Source of the DNA: Pholiota molesta
Taxonomy: Eukaryota > Basidiomycota > Agaricomycetes > Agaricales > Strophariaceae
Direction of reading: 5' to 3'
Length of the DNA stretch: 64,000 nt
Assembly: GCA_014925825.1 (NCBI GenBank)
Contig: JACGCK010000076.1
Coordinates: 151,939-215,938, forward strand
The notes under the pieces were generated by a model that saw nothing but the letters and a program-made list of their open reading frames with translations, had not been told where the DNA came from and did no database searches. Numbering within the stretch: position 1 is the stretch's first letter; each line of letters begins with the position of its first letter. Below are positions 1 through 12,329 of the stretch, piece by piece. The position numbers were made by a program, and so were the translations under genes.

Positions 1-2276
1 ATTTAAATCCTTGTCAGAATAAACAGGAACTTTTCCTATTAGTGTTGAATGCGAGGGTGCTGATCCTGGCACTGGTACACTGAAAGCGATTCGATTCTGG
101 GTGCATGGTATAAATTTTGGTCCAGCACATGAATCAGATCCTTCAGTATTCTCAGCGTCCATCGTCAATTTGTAAACAATACATCGCCAACATACCAAAG
201 CATTCATCGCTTCGTCTTAGAGGCAATTGATGACCGATGACTAGCAAGAGCTCTTCAGGCGATGTACGCTTTTGGAAATTCCCGATCGGTGCGGACAGTG
301 AGGGAACCTTGAACGGAGAAAGTGAATGAACGGAAGAACAATGTATGTTGCTTGACTGTGTCGTCGGCGAGGGAAAAATAATCTGGCAAGGCTCTGACTG
401 AGTATCCGTAGTCTGAGACTGATATCATGATCATTTGCACGGCCAGATAAACGCGGAGTTTTACAGTTAACTAGCTGTCAGATAACAAAACAGCCGATTC
501 ATTGGAAGCTGATCGACTAAGACAAAGGTCATCATAGGGCTAGATATCCTCAATGAAGTCAGTCAGTAGGGAACGCATCGATATTGAATGTTGAAGTTTA
601 CCTGGAGAACCGAGAGCGAAGGATAAGAACAAGCATAGGTGAACAAATGGCGATATTGCGGAGTGCACACTGCGGGAATACAATCAGTAGAGGCTGCGAT
701 ATAATATCACGTAGACTTAGAGCTAGAAATATAGGGAAAAGTAAGTATAGTCACCAAAGGCGCTTGGTACATCGTACTGACCCGTATTGTGGCTTTTAAA
801 TTCACCCGCTGACGTTGCCCTTTTGGCTGCTCCTGCGACACAAAAGACTGATGATGATGCATGCAGAGATAGGCCGGAGAATGCTGGGGTTGGGAAGTTA
901 CTTCGACGAAGATCGGTGGAACCACAATGGATCAATTACATGACGTAGGCGGGTCCAGAAGGAAATCGAAATCCAATGCCAGCGGCCAAGTACAAGGGTA
1001 AGCCTCTGAGGCGAAAATACAGGCGGAAGAGCGACGCTAAGGGTGGGCATCCAAGTTTCCCAGATCCAAGTGACTACGTCGCCGTGAATGCACGTGCAGG
1101 ACTGCTAGTGGGCAGTAGGAACCGCGGTGTACATGGGTACGAGTTGACATGGGGTCGGCAGCAGGGCAGTGTAGATATTTCTCATGGGTGAAGCAAGCCG
1201 TCGGAGTATCAGCCCAGGATGCCATCCCCTGACTACTGCGCGTGTATAAGACGAGGGATTCTAGAAGGGAAGTTGTCGTAAGAGAAAAGTAGCAGCTATG
1301 AACAGTAAAGCTGAGTGAATGTAATGGAGACGAAGGTTGGCGGGCCTCGCCCGTTGAAGAGCGCTCACTAACATCCGTCATCATTCTACCCTCTGACCTG
1401 CCAACACCAGCAAGAGCGACTGAGCCCAGACATTCTTAAAGCTTGCGTATACTCATCCGTTCTTCTAACTGACGCCCCGATGAAAGACGATTCTCGCCAT
1501 GTTCATGGTTTATGTGTATGATGAGCGGGTTAACCAAAGGATGCCAGTCAGCGATCTCGCATCCAGTCGCATGGTTGTTGCATTGCATGGTTGTTAAGTG
1601 GGTCGGGAATTGCGAACCCGCAGCAGAAACGAATAAGGAGGAAGTGCCTGGAGCATTGCAAGCAACGCATGGGGTGTGTGATCTGTAGCGTTAACGTCGT
1701 GGAGAAAATTGAGAGAGAAAGGCGTGCTGCCACACAGCTGAAGTCGGACCTCGGCGGCCCAAGCGGGCCGAGCCTAGATTAGATTAGATTCCATCAGTAG
1801 AGCCTGCACAGCTAGATCTAGGGCGTACGAAGAGACCTTGCCTTGCCTCCTGCCATCGCGTGCTTGCCTGGCGCGCGCCTGCTCGACGCGTTCCCAAGCC
1901 TCGCCAGACCTCAAGCTGCTAGAGTAAGTTAGATTGGCCTACTCCATCAGGTAAGAACGGCGGTCGGCGTCTGGGGATAAGATAAGACTCGCTTGATCTG
2001 GGTCAGTGCTAGCGAGGCTGTTGCTTTGATCTTGCTTTGATCATAATAACAGATTCTTTCAACAAGGAGCCTTTGTCTCGTAGGCATATACCTAGCCATT
2101 GGAATCCTCCCTGGGAATCACGGTGCTTTGTAAACGCATGGCATAGAAGACGAAGTGCTTGACCGTTGCTTGCCCGGTGCCACTGCCACCTTTCCAATAT
2201 CCTATTCCGTCTCATCACGCTTTGATTTTGCTTTGATGATAGTGGCTCTTTGGACCGCTAAAGTAGTATATATACG
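1..2276. other. Intergenic, no gene recognised
   Basis: Only short overlapping open frames are present, with no recognisable domain or consistent splice pattern. At about 1775-1800 there is a small run of ATTAG repeats. A related pair of short motifs built around GCTTTGAT occurs near 2020-2045 and 2218-2240, just upstream of the recombinase relic, and may belong to that element. Confidence 0.5.
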
Positions 2277-3413
2277 GTGGATGTTTCTCCTCACTGCAAT
2301 AATCAATTGTCTCTATCTAGCTCTCGCAAGGAACTCCTCATCAACAAAGCCCCAGAATCTTGCTACCAGATGCACACCCACTTCTCTCGTCGAACCGCCT
2401 TCTACCTCTGGCATGGGCTCGCGTCCAGCACTCGTAGATCTTATAACTCTGGGCAGCGATCCTTCCTTAACTTCGTCGCCGTTAACCCAGCGCTCCAGCC
2501 AGTTCCCGGCCCCTTTCTCCCTGCCAATACGGCTGCCGTAGCAGAATGGATGACTTCCCTCGCCGATCGGGGCCTCAAGCACACTACGATCAAGACTTAC
2601 CTTTCCAGTGTCCGCTACCTTCATGTCAACGCTGGTATCTCGGCGCCACCTTGTTACTCGCCTATCTTGCAGCAAGTTTACCGCGGTATCAAGACCCACG
2701 CCATCTCTCAGGCGCCGCGAGCGCCTAAGCTTCCCATCACCTTTGCAGTTCCTCAAGATTTAGCGCGGAAATCTGCTGGTTTTTCTCTTTTGAGGCACAG
2801 CGTTTTCAATAGCGTCATTAAGTTAGCTTGGCCAGGCTTCAAGCGCCGCAAGGAGTTCACCGTCCTTATCCGTACTGCGTTCAACTCCATTGTCCACTTG
2901 TCTCGCCACCATGAGTCTTCCCCTCGATTCCTCCCTTCCTGTATCCAGCCAACCAATATGCGCCCGTCTCTCCTAAGCACGAAGAGAAACTCCTTCCGCA
3001 CTGGTGGTGCTATCCTGGTTGCTTGTCCACCTCCTGATGCTGCTTCGAGGGCCTACATCAACGTTCTCGCAATGCAGCGCTGCCTTCTCCAGGGGTCAAA
3101 GATAGAAGTTTTCGTACCTCCTTTCCGCGGCACCCCAACAAAGGCTCATTCTCGTCCCCACTTCAAATCCCTTTTCAAATCTCAATCTCCCCTTGCGCTT
3201 AACAATCCAAACAAATCTTTATATTCTGGCCACAGCTTCCGACGCGGTGCATCTGCCTTTACGGCTACAGCGCGCTACAAGGACTACGAGATTCGGAATC
3301 AGCTCCTGGGGCTTCGGCACCACAACAGTTACAAGCTGTTCATCTATACGCATCCAGATAGGATACTCCTGCTTTCCTCTCGACTTCACGTGGCCCGAAT
3401 CGTTCTCATCTGA
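2277..3413 (+). pseudogene. Decayed tyrosine recombinase of a YR retroelement or Crypton-like element
   Basis: This 378-codon open frame resembles the phage-integrase-type tyrosine recombinases (often annotated 'DNA breaking-rejoining enzyme') that are common in agaricomycete genomes. The N-terminal SAM-like part is recognisable (LASSTRRSYNSG, then AEWMTSLADRGLKHTTIKTY near residues 50-110). The first catalytic arginine region appears as GFKRRKEFTV, altered from the family's GFLRxGEFTV. The C-terminal box has GHSFRRGA (HxxR) and a closing SYKLFIYTHPD segment with the candidate nucleophile Tyr. The middle is poorly alignable and seems shortened, so I treat it as inactive. No reverse transcriptase or clear terminal repeats were found, so whether it came from a Ngaro/DIRS element or a Crypton is open. 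Confidence 0.6.
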
Positions 3414-4039
3414 ATTTTCTGCGTGGCTTGATCTCAGTTTGCGAGTCAATCTTAATTTCTCATTAGAATTTTCTATCCTTTAGTCGACTTGAAATAAAAC
3501 TAAAAGCGCCAATGTTTATATATTGAATTGTCACACTTTTTTGAGCTTGAGCTATTCTCGTTAAATATTAGCTGCGAATGTTTTGCTTTAGAAAATGAGT
3601 TTGCGCTATTGGTGCGCGACCGGAAAATTGCCATATACACCTAGCGGGCAACAACTTTCAGAGACTTGTCAGAGACAGAGAGAGCAGCCAACGGCCATCG
3701 TATCCTTTTATGCATCATCGAAGGTGCAGCACCGCCATTAAGTATGCAGTCGCGACTCGCCATCATCTGAGATTTTCGGAAGACCTGAGCGAACAGGAAT
3801 CGCGAGATGTTGAAACCGAAAGCCGCAGAACTCTTTCTCTCGAGCAAATCGTAAGTTCCAGGCAAAACCAGGCGGTATTATGATTGTAGGTAATTAACTC
3901 ATGACCGCGTATACAATATATCTATCACTACAAAATCGGGTGCCCAACCCAACGAAGCCCAATAAAGATAACAATCCAGGAACTCTTGAGCAGAAATAGT
4001 CACGGGCATGATAAATTACACAGGGCGCGAAGCCGCGTC
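3414..4039. other. Intergenic, no gene recognised
   Basis: AT-rich stretch after the recombinase relic, then the 3' side of hxt1. A 74-codon minus-strand frame (3641-3865) has no recognisable domain and no splice partners. Confidence 0.4.
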
Positions 4040-6043
4040 TCAGAGCGACGACGCCGTATCCTTCTTCTCATCATCAAAGTGCAGCACCTCCACCGGCATC
4101 GGGTGCGCGCCATACGCCGACGCCGCGACCACCGCCGCCGCCGCCGCCTCCTTCTCGCTTGCCGCGCGCTCAAGGATCGTCCGCCTATACCCCACCGACC
4201 CAATAATCGAGCTCTCCCGATACACCATATCAATCTGCTCCAACGACAGGCCCCTTGTCTCCGGTACGAAGAAGTACGTGAACAGCAGCGAGCCGACACA
4301 CGTCCCGCCCCAGATGAAGAACACCTTCACACCCAGGTCCGCCGCCTTCTCGCCGTTCACGCCGTGCGTCGTCGGGTTGACGAGGTACGGCGTCGCGTAG
4401 CCGATGCCGAAGTTCCAGAGCCAGTTCGACGCGACGGAGAGCGACATGCCCTTGCCGCGGATGGAGAGCGGGAACACCTCCGCGGTGACGACCCACGCGA
4501 CGGGGCCCCAGGACATCGCGAAGAAGACGATGTAGATGCACACGAAGGCGATGAGCACGCGCTGCGCGACGAGGTTGACGGAGCCGTCCGCTTGGACGTT
4601 GCCCACAGTCACACCGACCTACGAAAGCGTAGCACGTTAGTTTGTGGGCAAGTGGAACGGAGGAGAAGCACGACGTACGATGGCGACGATGAACTCGCAG
4701 ACACACATGCCGGCAGCACCGATGATGAGGAGACGACGACGGCCGACCTTGTCGATGAAGGGCAGCGAGCAGATGGTCGCGACGGTGTTGACGACATCGC
4801 AAATGATGGTAATGATGAAGGGGTTCGCCATGCCCGCCGACTTGAAGAACGTCGTGCCGTAGTAGAAGATGAAGTTGATACCGGTGAGTTGTTGCCACTA
4901 AAGAAGCGTCATGTCGTCAGCGACAATCGTCAAAGGGCGAGGAGAAAAAAAAGCATACCGCCTGCAAGAAGATACCAGTCCAGGTGCGTAGTCCATGACG
5001 ATTCTCGTTGTTCTGGAAGCAATCGAAGTAGGTGCCAGTGCTCTCCTCATGCTCGAGCTTCAACCCAAGCGCAACAGCCGCGCATTCGTCTTCAACCTCT
5101 TGAGAGTCAGCAGGCTTGCTAAGCAAGCGGCCGAGAGCATGGCGTGCAGCCGCATCTCTGCCCTTGAGAAGAAGGTATCGCGGCGATTCAGGGAGGAGCA
5201 GCATGCCGCCGCCGAGAATAGCGCCCCAGGCAAATTGGACGGCGATAGGTGTTCGCCATGCAGAGTGGCTGTTGAAGTTTTTTGTAGAGTTGAGCACGAT
5301 AGCGGCAAGGAGGGCACCGATGGTAACTGAAGAAATTGTTTTTAGGACATGCAGAGACCACAACCGAGGGCGGATACATACTGGCAAATTGGTATAGACC
5401 AACGATGAGCCCACGGATAGCTTTGGGAGCGCACTGTGGACGATCGTCAGAAAGATACGTGGATTTGAGTTTCGATGGAGACATACCTCTGACTGATACA
5501 TGGGCACCAAACAGGAGACGATACCCACACCGAAACCAGCGATGACACGTCCGACGACGAAGGCGATCCAGTTTGTATCTAGTTGGAGACCGATACCAAG
5601 GAAGAAGACGAGACATCCGGTGACAATGCCATATTTGCGACCTAGGCGATCACCAAGTGGGTATGCGATAAGAGCGCCGATGAAAGTGCCAGCAGAGAGA
5701 ATTGATACCTTGAAAGCAAAAAATAAGCGATGTAGGTAGAAGAGGGGAAAAAAGAAGACCACATACGACAAGTGACTTGTCTTTTGTGGGTAGGTAGAAT
5801 CCTAGCGTAGAGTCGAAGCTCCCAAAAGTACGTAGGTAGTCTTCCGTAGCGATGATGCCGCCAATGACACCAGTGTCATAACCGAATAAGATACCGCCAA
5901 AAGCTGCAGCGATATAAGATTAGCTGATCCCAGAGCAGAGACTATGGCAGATTGCACGTACCAGCAAAGGCCGACATGACCACCGACCATATCACTGAAT
6001 GTGACGAGAGCCCTTCACCAGATCCTCCAGGTCCACCTCCCAT
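4040..6043 (-). CDS. MFS sugar (hexose) transporter, copy 1
   Basis: Predicted 552-aa, 12-TM plasma-membrane sugar/proton symporter of the fungal hexose transporter family. Exons: 6043-5962, 5903-5767, 5708-5487, 5433-5382, 5326-4959, 4897-4679, 4618-4040. All six introns are GT-AG and the frame is continuous. Family signatures in order: GGILFGYDTGVIGG in TM1, DRLGRKYG in the first loop, GRVIAGFGVG, PESPRYLLLKGR, the hexose signature QQLTGINFIFYY, and PETRGLSLEQID after TM12. The start was chosen because MGGGPGG aligns with the MAGGPGG start of the paralogue at 12,330, and both first exons are 82 nt. It has only six introns against 14 in that paralogue, and its last 579 nt carry none. Substrate specificity cannot be read from sequence. 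Confidence 0.93.
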
Positions 6044-6180
6044 TTGTGCAGCGAGTGTTGGATATGTGTGGTATAGGTATGAAGCAGCACGGAAGGGCCT
6101 ATAGAAGTCGAGGTGTGGGGGAAGGAGTGCGGGGGCGGGATGGAAAGGGTTCAGAAAACCTGGAGTTGCTCCAGAAGGAC

Positions 6181-6186
6181 TTTATA
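6181..6186 (-). promoter_or_regulatory. TATA box of hxt1
   Basis: TATAAA on the minus strand about 140 bases upstream of the hxt1 ATG, directly preceded by ATTGG (an inverted CCAAT). This is a plausible core promoter; no experimental evidence. Confidence 0.45.
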
Positions 6187-7873
6187 CCAATTTTTTTTTG
6201 CCATACGCTACCAAGGCTCCCCCCGCGTCACACCGGCTAGATCTGCGCTAGCGACTCCTCGCTCCGCAGAGCGATGTCACAGTTGGTCCCTACGAAAAGC
6301 AGGATAAACTCGCGCCGGCGATGGGACCGAGAGAGGTGCATGTGGTGCACCACCGGTCGGCACAGTTACAGAGGCTGAGGCCCATAGTTGCTCCGCCTTG
6401 GTCCGCCCGTCCAGATGCCCCGCACCCAGCCGCGCCTAGCCGCTGGACGCACAAGAGCGATGAGCTGGACGGTTGAAATTTGTGAAACCGGATGAAAAGG
6501 GGCCATGCTCCGTTTTTTGCGCGATTTGAGGCTCTATACGCATAAATGTCTGTAAATATAAGATTTTTGAAAGAAGAGTATGGAATGGACACACCTTGGG
6601 ATGGTTGGGAGGAGGTTGGGCTAGGTTGGGGTAGAGACGCCGAGCGGAGAGAAACGTTGAGGCCGGCCGATTGACTATTTTTAGACCGGTTGGTCAATCA
6701 CCCGCCGGATCAAGCCGTATTGCATAATGTCCATTTTCACTGTTTGCCCTTACCCGCTGCTTCGTCTGTGGTGTTGAAGGTAATCCAGGTATGTACATAC
6801 ACAGCCTGAGTTGGTGTGTACGACCATGTTCTGGAGAATATCTTCAGCGACTATTTGTGATTCAACATTGGCCAAGACGGACCTTAGCAGCCGAATTTCA
6901 ACTCCCCACCCCCGCTCGATCGTCTCTGCCCGAAGATCCGCTTGTTCATGCAGCAACGCGCTACGGCACTCCGCGTTTGAAATACGCAATGACATACCAC
7001 TCAAGGCAACGTAGGCAGCGTCACCCATCCTTCCAAGTTCCATGTGGATGTTCTTCCCTGCGGCCTCGGGGACGTGGATGTTCTTCCCTGCGGCGTCGGG
7101 GACGTTGCTCCCTGCGAGGACCATGAATGCATTATTGAAATTCAAGAGACGTATAGGTAGCACAAGATAGCGATGGAGAATATTCAGAGGAGGTAGGGAT
7201 GATCGGCGAAAGCGAGGGTGTCCATGCCAAGACTAGCGATGCTGGATGAAGGTATCTAGGTTGTAGTGACCCAGCCGCAGGGGGCTAGTCTCTGGACTTT
7301 GGGGTGGTGGGGAAACGGCGTCTCCAAGTACTATTGAAGTCAACAGGTAATATATCATGTCGCGATGCAGTACATCACGATGCTCTTGAGTTGCGGGCAG
7401 AGGAAATTAACGAGAGCGCATGCATTATAGGAGTAGATGATGTCAATAGGAGAATATTCGTGTTATGAAACAATTCTTTTATTCACCTAAGCTTCAGATA
7501 TATATTCCCTTCAGTGAATTTTGGAGTTAACGAAGGAGCAGTCACGATCGCAACAGCACAAAAGAACAAGAAAAATCGAAGAATCATGCAGGTTAACAGC
7601 CTACGTCCTGCTAGGAATGGATGACAGTCGCATTCAGCGCTCAGAAGCTACGAAACGACTCGAATCACCCACCTATATGTTCCACTTCCACAATAAGACA
7701 GAAAGGAGTATCATCCGCTCACCCATGTCTCGCCGCCGTCCTCATTAATGTCCTGGCGCACGTAGTGTCTTGCAACGCAGCTCTCATCTCGACCGCCACG
7801 TTCGACCGCCCTACAAGAGGACGCGATTCCCATCCCACTCAAAGCGAAGCTACTACTCGCCTGCCCGACGGAA
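6187..7873. other. Intergenic between hxt1 and the cyclin gene
   Basis: Shared upstream region of two divergent genes. It contains the short tandem repeat listed at 7044-7103. A 137-codon minus-strand frame (6750-7163) looks slightly gene-like and includes two copies of AAGKNIH produced by that repeat. It has no recognisable domain and no convincing start or splice partners, so it is not called as a gene. Confidence 0.4.
7044..7103. repeat. Two-copy 30-bp tandem repeat
   Basis: Two adjacent 30-base units (7044-7073 and 7074-7103) differ at one base, followed by a partial third unit beginning GTTGCTCCCTGCG. In the minus frame they encode a repeated AAGKNIH peptide. Confidence 0.8.
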
Positions 7874-9005
7874 ATGGCCATCGTAAGCCGACTGCAGCCG
7901 GGCGCCTAAACTCCATTCCATCAATCCAACCTAATCGGGGAACTTACAGATACACCAACCCCAGACCCGGCGCCCCGCACTCCCAGCGGCGCTTCCCTCG
8001 TCCTCCAGGGCCAGCACCACCGCCCCACCCGCTGCCGCGCCCGACATCCCGCCCAACATCCTCGCGCGCGCCTTCACCCAGCAGATCATCCACATCTTCA
8101 CGTCCGCGCGCTACCCCTACCCGTCCGTGCGCTCCATGTGGCAGGTCACGCTCCCCCTGTACATCTCCGGCATCCTCTACGCCGCGCGGCTCCCCGTCGA
8201 GGTGGGGCTGTCCGCGATGGTGCTCGTGTTCCGCTACAAGGACGCCGTGCCGCACAGCGTCGCGTACGGGGACGACGCCGCGCGGCTCTTCCTCGCGGCG
8301 TACATCATCGCCGCGAAGGTCGTCGCCGACGGCGGCGGCGGCGGCGGCGGGGCGGCGTCACCCCCGCAGACGCTGGATTTCTGGTTCCGCGTCTCGCAGC
8401 AGCGCTTCCCTGTGGAGGAGCTGCGCCGCATGGAGCTGCAGCTGTGCCGCATCCTGCGCTGGGATGTGCAAGTCAGCCGCGAGGCGCTCGCGTGCATCCG
8501 GCGCTCGGTGTACCAGGAATGCGGCGAGGTGGGCGACGAGGCGCTCGAGGTGATGGAGGAGGAGGAGGAGGAGACGGGAGAGGAAGAGGAACAGAGGGTG
8601 CGGTATGGGCAGTATGTCGAGCGGCCGCCGCCCTCGTATTGCGAATCGGAACGGGACGTCAGGGTTGTAGAGACACCTGGCGCGCACGGCACTGCTGCGA
8701 GTCAAGGCGAATATAGTGGGTCTCGCCGTGGTAGCTGGCAAGGGGGAATCAGTCCTATGGTGCGACCCCAAGCCCAGGCATTAATTCCCTCTGCGAACGG
8801 TATGACCCATGAGGACTACGAGGACCGCCAGAGTTTCGGCAGAATATTCGAGGAAGTGAGCGCTCCTCCTCCTCCGACCATCAGCACGGCGAGGGAAGAG
8901 AACAGGAGAGGCAATTCAGAGGAGAAGGAGAAGAGTTTGATGGCGGTGGTCAAGGAAAGAATATTTCAGATCGTCTTGAGGAAGCCCTCTTTACCGAGCA
9001 TTTGA
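7874..9005 (+). CDS. Cyclin-box protein, Pho80/PCL-like
   Basis: Predicted 354-aa protein, exons 7874-7882 and 7950-9005 (intron GTAAGC...TTACAG, 67 nt). The cyclin fold covers about residues 35-175: PDIPPNILARAFTQQI, then helices LYISGILYAARLPVEV, ARLFLAAYIIAAKVVAD, and FWFRVSQQRFPVEELRRMEL followed by LCRILRWDV. This matches the PCL/Pho80 class that partners Pho85-type kinases, where the AA(R/D)LFLAA(L/I)IxAxK helix is typical. A GGC run encodes about eight glycines inside the fold, an unusual insertion. The C-terminal ~180 residues are acidic and low complexity (EEEEEE, PPPPT). The start is the weak point: the first exon would be only nine bases, and an upstream exon could exist in place of it. 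Confidence 0.7.
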
Positions 9006-12000
9006 ACGTTCATGGATCCTCGCCATCTTATATATGTCGACTTGGTCAAATCAAGTGGGGCTTGGGCTTGGTACGGAGCGGAACTCCACGTCCACCGTGT
9101 ATGTGGCCATTATATAGTGCCCAGTGTTCCTTGCCTTATTCGGTATCTCCTTAACAAGTCTTTCCCATCCCTTCTTTCGAGTACTCTAAAGCTTAATTTA
9201 TTGCCCGAAGAGTAGTACATTCCGGTCCCGAAACGATCTATTTCTCCGCCGTCTTCTCGAGTCCCTAACGTCGAAAGCGTAGCTGCAAAAGGTCACCGGA
9301 GCGGTCAAATGACTCCCCGAAGACCGTACTTCCCAACGTTCAGGTGCTGACAAACTTTGGAAGGCGCCATAAGCAAGAGTTTAGAACATACTTATACAAC
9401 GTACGCTCTGCAGAATCCTTCTGACGTGTCGCTGCAGTTGCTTTCTAGACGTATAAACTTGCTTCAAACGCCGGGGTGAGAGAGATTGGGTGGCACGAAC
9501 ACGGGCCGCTACCCCGCCACGCGCTCCGGCTTCTCATTTGCCGGCGTTACGGCAACCCATCGGCAGTCACTTCCCCGCGCGCCCCACCCCCGCTGCCCCG
9601 CATCTGCCCTGCGTACGTCGTACTTTGTCGTAAGTACATACGGCTGAGATCCGTGGATGTGAAAGCATTCATGCACTTGCGATAGGCAGAGATAGGCAGT
9701 TGCAGGCAGATGTAGGCGGGCGGTACAAAATCTCACAGACAAGGCTAGCTAAGTAACCGTCTAGACCTCCTTGCTGCCACATGGCGCTCTGGCTGAAAAG
9801 CGTCTGCAGGTGGCTGCGCTTGTCTGGAATTAGGTACGCAACGCTGGGATTACAAATAAACTGGAATAAACGGCGCCGGCTCTACATAGAATCTAGATGA
9901 CCTTCATTTGTGTGAGCATGTGAGTGAACCCGGGTAACGCGTTCAGCTGGAGCCTGGTATGCGAGGATTCCTGATTTGTGAATACCATCCCAGAAACCTT
10001 TCAGATCCTGGTTTTGGATGAGTAAAGAGCCGTTGGCTGTAAGTAAAGCCTAGTCAAGCACTGGGCGTACATAAGCCCGAACACGACCATAATTGTGTCA
10101 GAATTGTGTCAATGAAGAGCTTTCCGGATTCGGCCTCCCCTCCCCTCTTTCTTTATGAAACCTCTCGGACTTCATCATTTAATCACCGTGGGTTCTGATC
10201 TTTGTGCACATCACTACTCCTGTACTTATGTAGGACGCCTAACGTTCGCACTGCAGAAGATCTGATGCAAACAAAAAAAGAAGCCCGGAAAACGTCCAAT
10301 AGCGTCGCAACAGATTGCAACGGAAATCTAAAAAAACTTGTGCTTGTGTGTGCTGAGCATGTGACTCCGCGAGCAGGACTGACTGAGCACGCTGCGATAT
10401 TTTTTGAAAGTTCGGGTGTCAAGGGGTCGCATATATAGAATGATATGATATCAGTATGGAGATGAGGATAGTTCGTTCCGGTATGTGGCCTTAGGCCTAC
10501 GTTATGGAGTATGTAAATCTTACGCAGTCGGCCGATCACAATCCATCCCATCGATGCGTCCTTCCTCAGTCCACCTGTCAGCCTCTGTCAGCCAGTAGTC
10601 ATTTCTGTCGTCGATCTATGGATATTTCTTGAGGTTTCGATATAAATGGCAGTGTACGAAGTCATGTGAATTTTTGAGATCGGAGAGAGAGCCCATGTAT
10701 GGGCAATTTGCACGGAAATGGTTAGTCAGTCCATGCAATTACTGGCTAGCAACGTGCACCCTCTCCGACCTCAAATTTTAATTTTGACGGTGCCTGAATA
10801 TCGTAAATTGCTCGTCCAACATGCAAATAAAAATACGAACTTCTGCCTAAGTAGGACTTCGTGACCCAATAAAAGTCTAAGTATGCCTAGATAAGTATGA
10901 AGCCCGAGCTACCCCCATTCTGTGCTCATATCACTGGTCCATATGAATGGAGTGGGATACATAACATAACTTACGAAGTGAACGTATTTAGCAGCGCAAG
11001 AACTTGTTCTACGATGGATTCGCGGGCGCATATGAAGACCGAAGGGATGAGATGAGTTGTATCGGATCACAATGCTGCTTTGAAATTATAAAAAAGACAT
11101 TCGAGAAAAGTCCCCAAAACAAGGATACACAGGCGCTTGGCGGCTGTTCCTTGCACTTTCCCGTGTTATTTGACATGCACAAGGATGCATCTGGATGCAT
11201 ATCCATCGGGATTGCAGAGACGAAAAGTAGGAGAGGGATTCCTGAACGAGTATTCGTATTTGCCCCGCGTGAGAGGCACATTGATGGGACCACATGGTTG
11301 ACCCCGGGCGACTGCGGGGGCGGGGACATGGGGTCCATCGCGTAGTACATAGCGCTCGTTAGCATTTCTAAGCTCTAACAAGACGATGTAATTTTTCCCC
11401 CTTTCAAACGCTGAGCACGGTGAGCCTCTGAGAGATGATCTTTTCGGGGCGCTCGTAGTCAAAAACTTCCAACAGAAGTGCGTACATACCGAGTCCTTGA
11501 CAAGTCTCGCCAAGAAATGACAAGGCGGGCAGCTCCGTTTGCCGAATAGCAGAGCGTGATCTATTTTCGGCAATTCCAAACACGGTGATGCGATGATGCG
11601 ATCAGCATTCTTCCCCCCTCGTCTTCCTTCCTGCGTCCACCTAACGTCCGAATCCCACTTTTCCCTGTCTTCTTTGCACAGCGATTAAGCGGTATTACGA
11701 GTGTTTTATGTGAGATGCCAGCGCTACTTCATACGCGTATTGTGAGGCGCAATTCACCCGTATACAAACTTTCCGTTGGCGCGTTGACCCCGACTTGTTT
11801 GCATTTCGCAAACTGATGAGATCCGGTGTAAAAATTGTAAAATGCTTAGCCTAACAAACATTCCGTACGGTTGGACCTTGCAATTTTCATGATCCGTTTG
11901 CACCTGCGAGCACCTCTGGATCCCGGACTCTCCTGGCTGGATGAGGCTGAACGGCGAGAGTTATTGACGCCCGCTGGCCAAGCAGGCTGATTCCCACTCC

Positions 12001-12217
12001 AAGCGTAGCTTATGGCTTCCTATTCAAGGCCATACCGACATATCATTCATGATTGAAGGATCTCGGGCCTTCGCGACGAACCCATTCTGCCAGCAGTGAT
12101 TCAGAATCTCGATCCATCCTAATTCGCAGCCGGATGAATGGACGCATGCTCCAGGGCGGAGCTATTTTTAGATGCGCGGGGACATTTGTTGTGGGGACGG
12201 ATGCTTCTCCAGAGCCA
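9006..12217. other. Long intergenic region, no gene recognised
   Basis: About 3.2 kb upstream of hxt2 with no recognisable domain or coherent exon chain on either strand. The longest frames (11,004-11,345 plus; 11,166-11,579 minus; 10,183-10,551 minus) overlap one another in opposite directions and show no family similarity that I can see. Confidence 0.5.
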
Positions 12218-12223
12218 TATAAA
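12218..12223 (+). promoter_or_regulatory. TATA box of hxt2
   Basis: TATAAA 112 bases upstream of the hxt2 start codon, the same kind of placement as in hxt1. A pyrimidine-rich stretch (CCCTCCATCCCCCC) lies between it and the ATG, as is common around fungal transcription starts. Confidence 0.5.
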
Positions 12224-12329
12224 CTAGCTTCGATGCATCCCATTGTCTTCGGTTGGTTCTCATCACTTTGTCCCACCCTTCTCGCTACCCAGCGCCCTCC
12301 ATCCCCCCCACTTGAACGCGTATTCAAAC

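Noticed and set aside
3986..5122. 378-codon plus-strand open frame rich in Arg/His/Asp
   Set aside because: Antisense to hxt1 exons; no domain and skewed composition typical of a GC-rich shadow frame.
6750..7163. 137-codon minus frame with a duplicated AAGKNIH peptide
   Set aside because: No family, no convincing start or splice partner; the duplication is explained by a 30-bp DNA repeat.
8138..8716. 192-codon Arg/Ala/Gly-rich plus frame
   Set aside because: Shadow of the cyclin gene in another frame.
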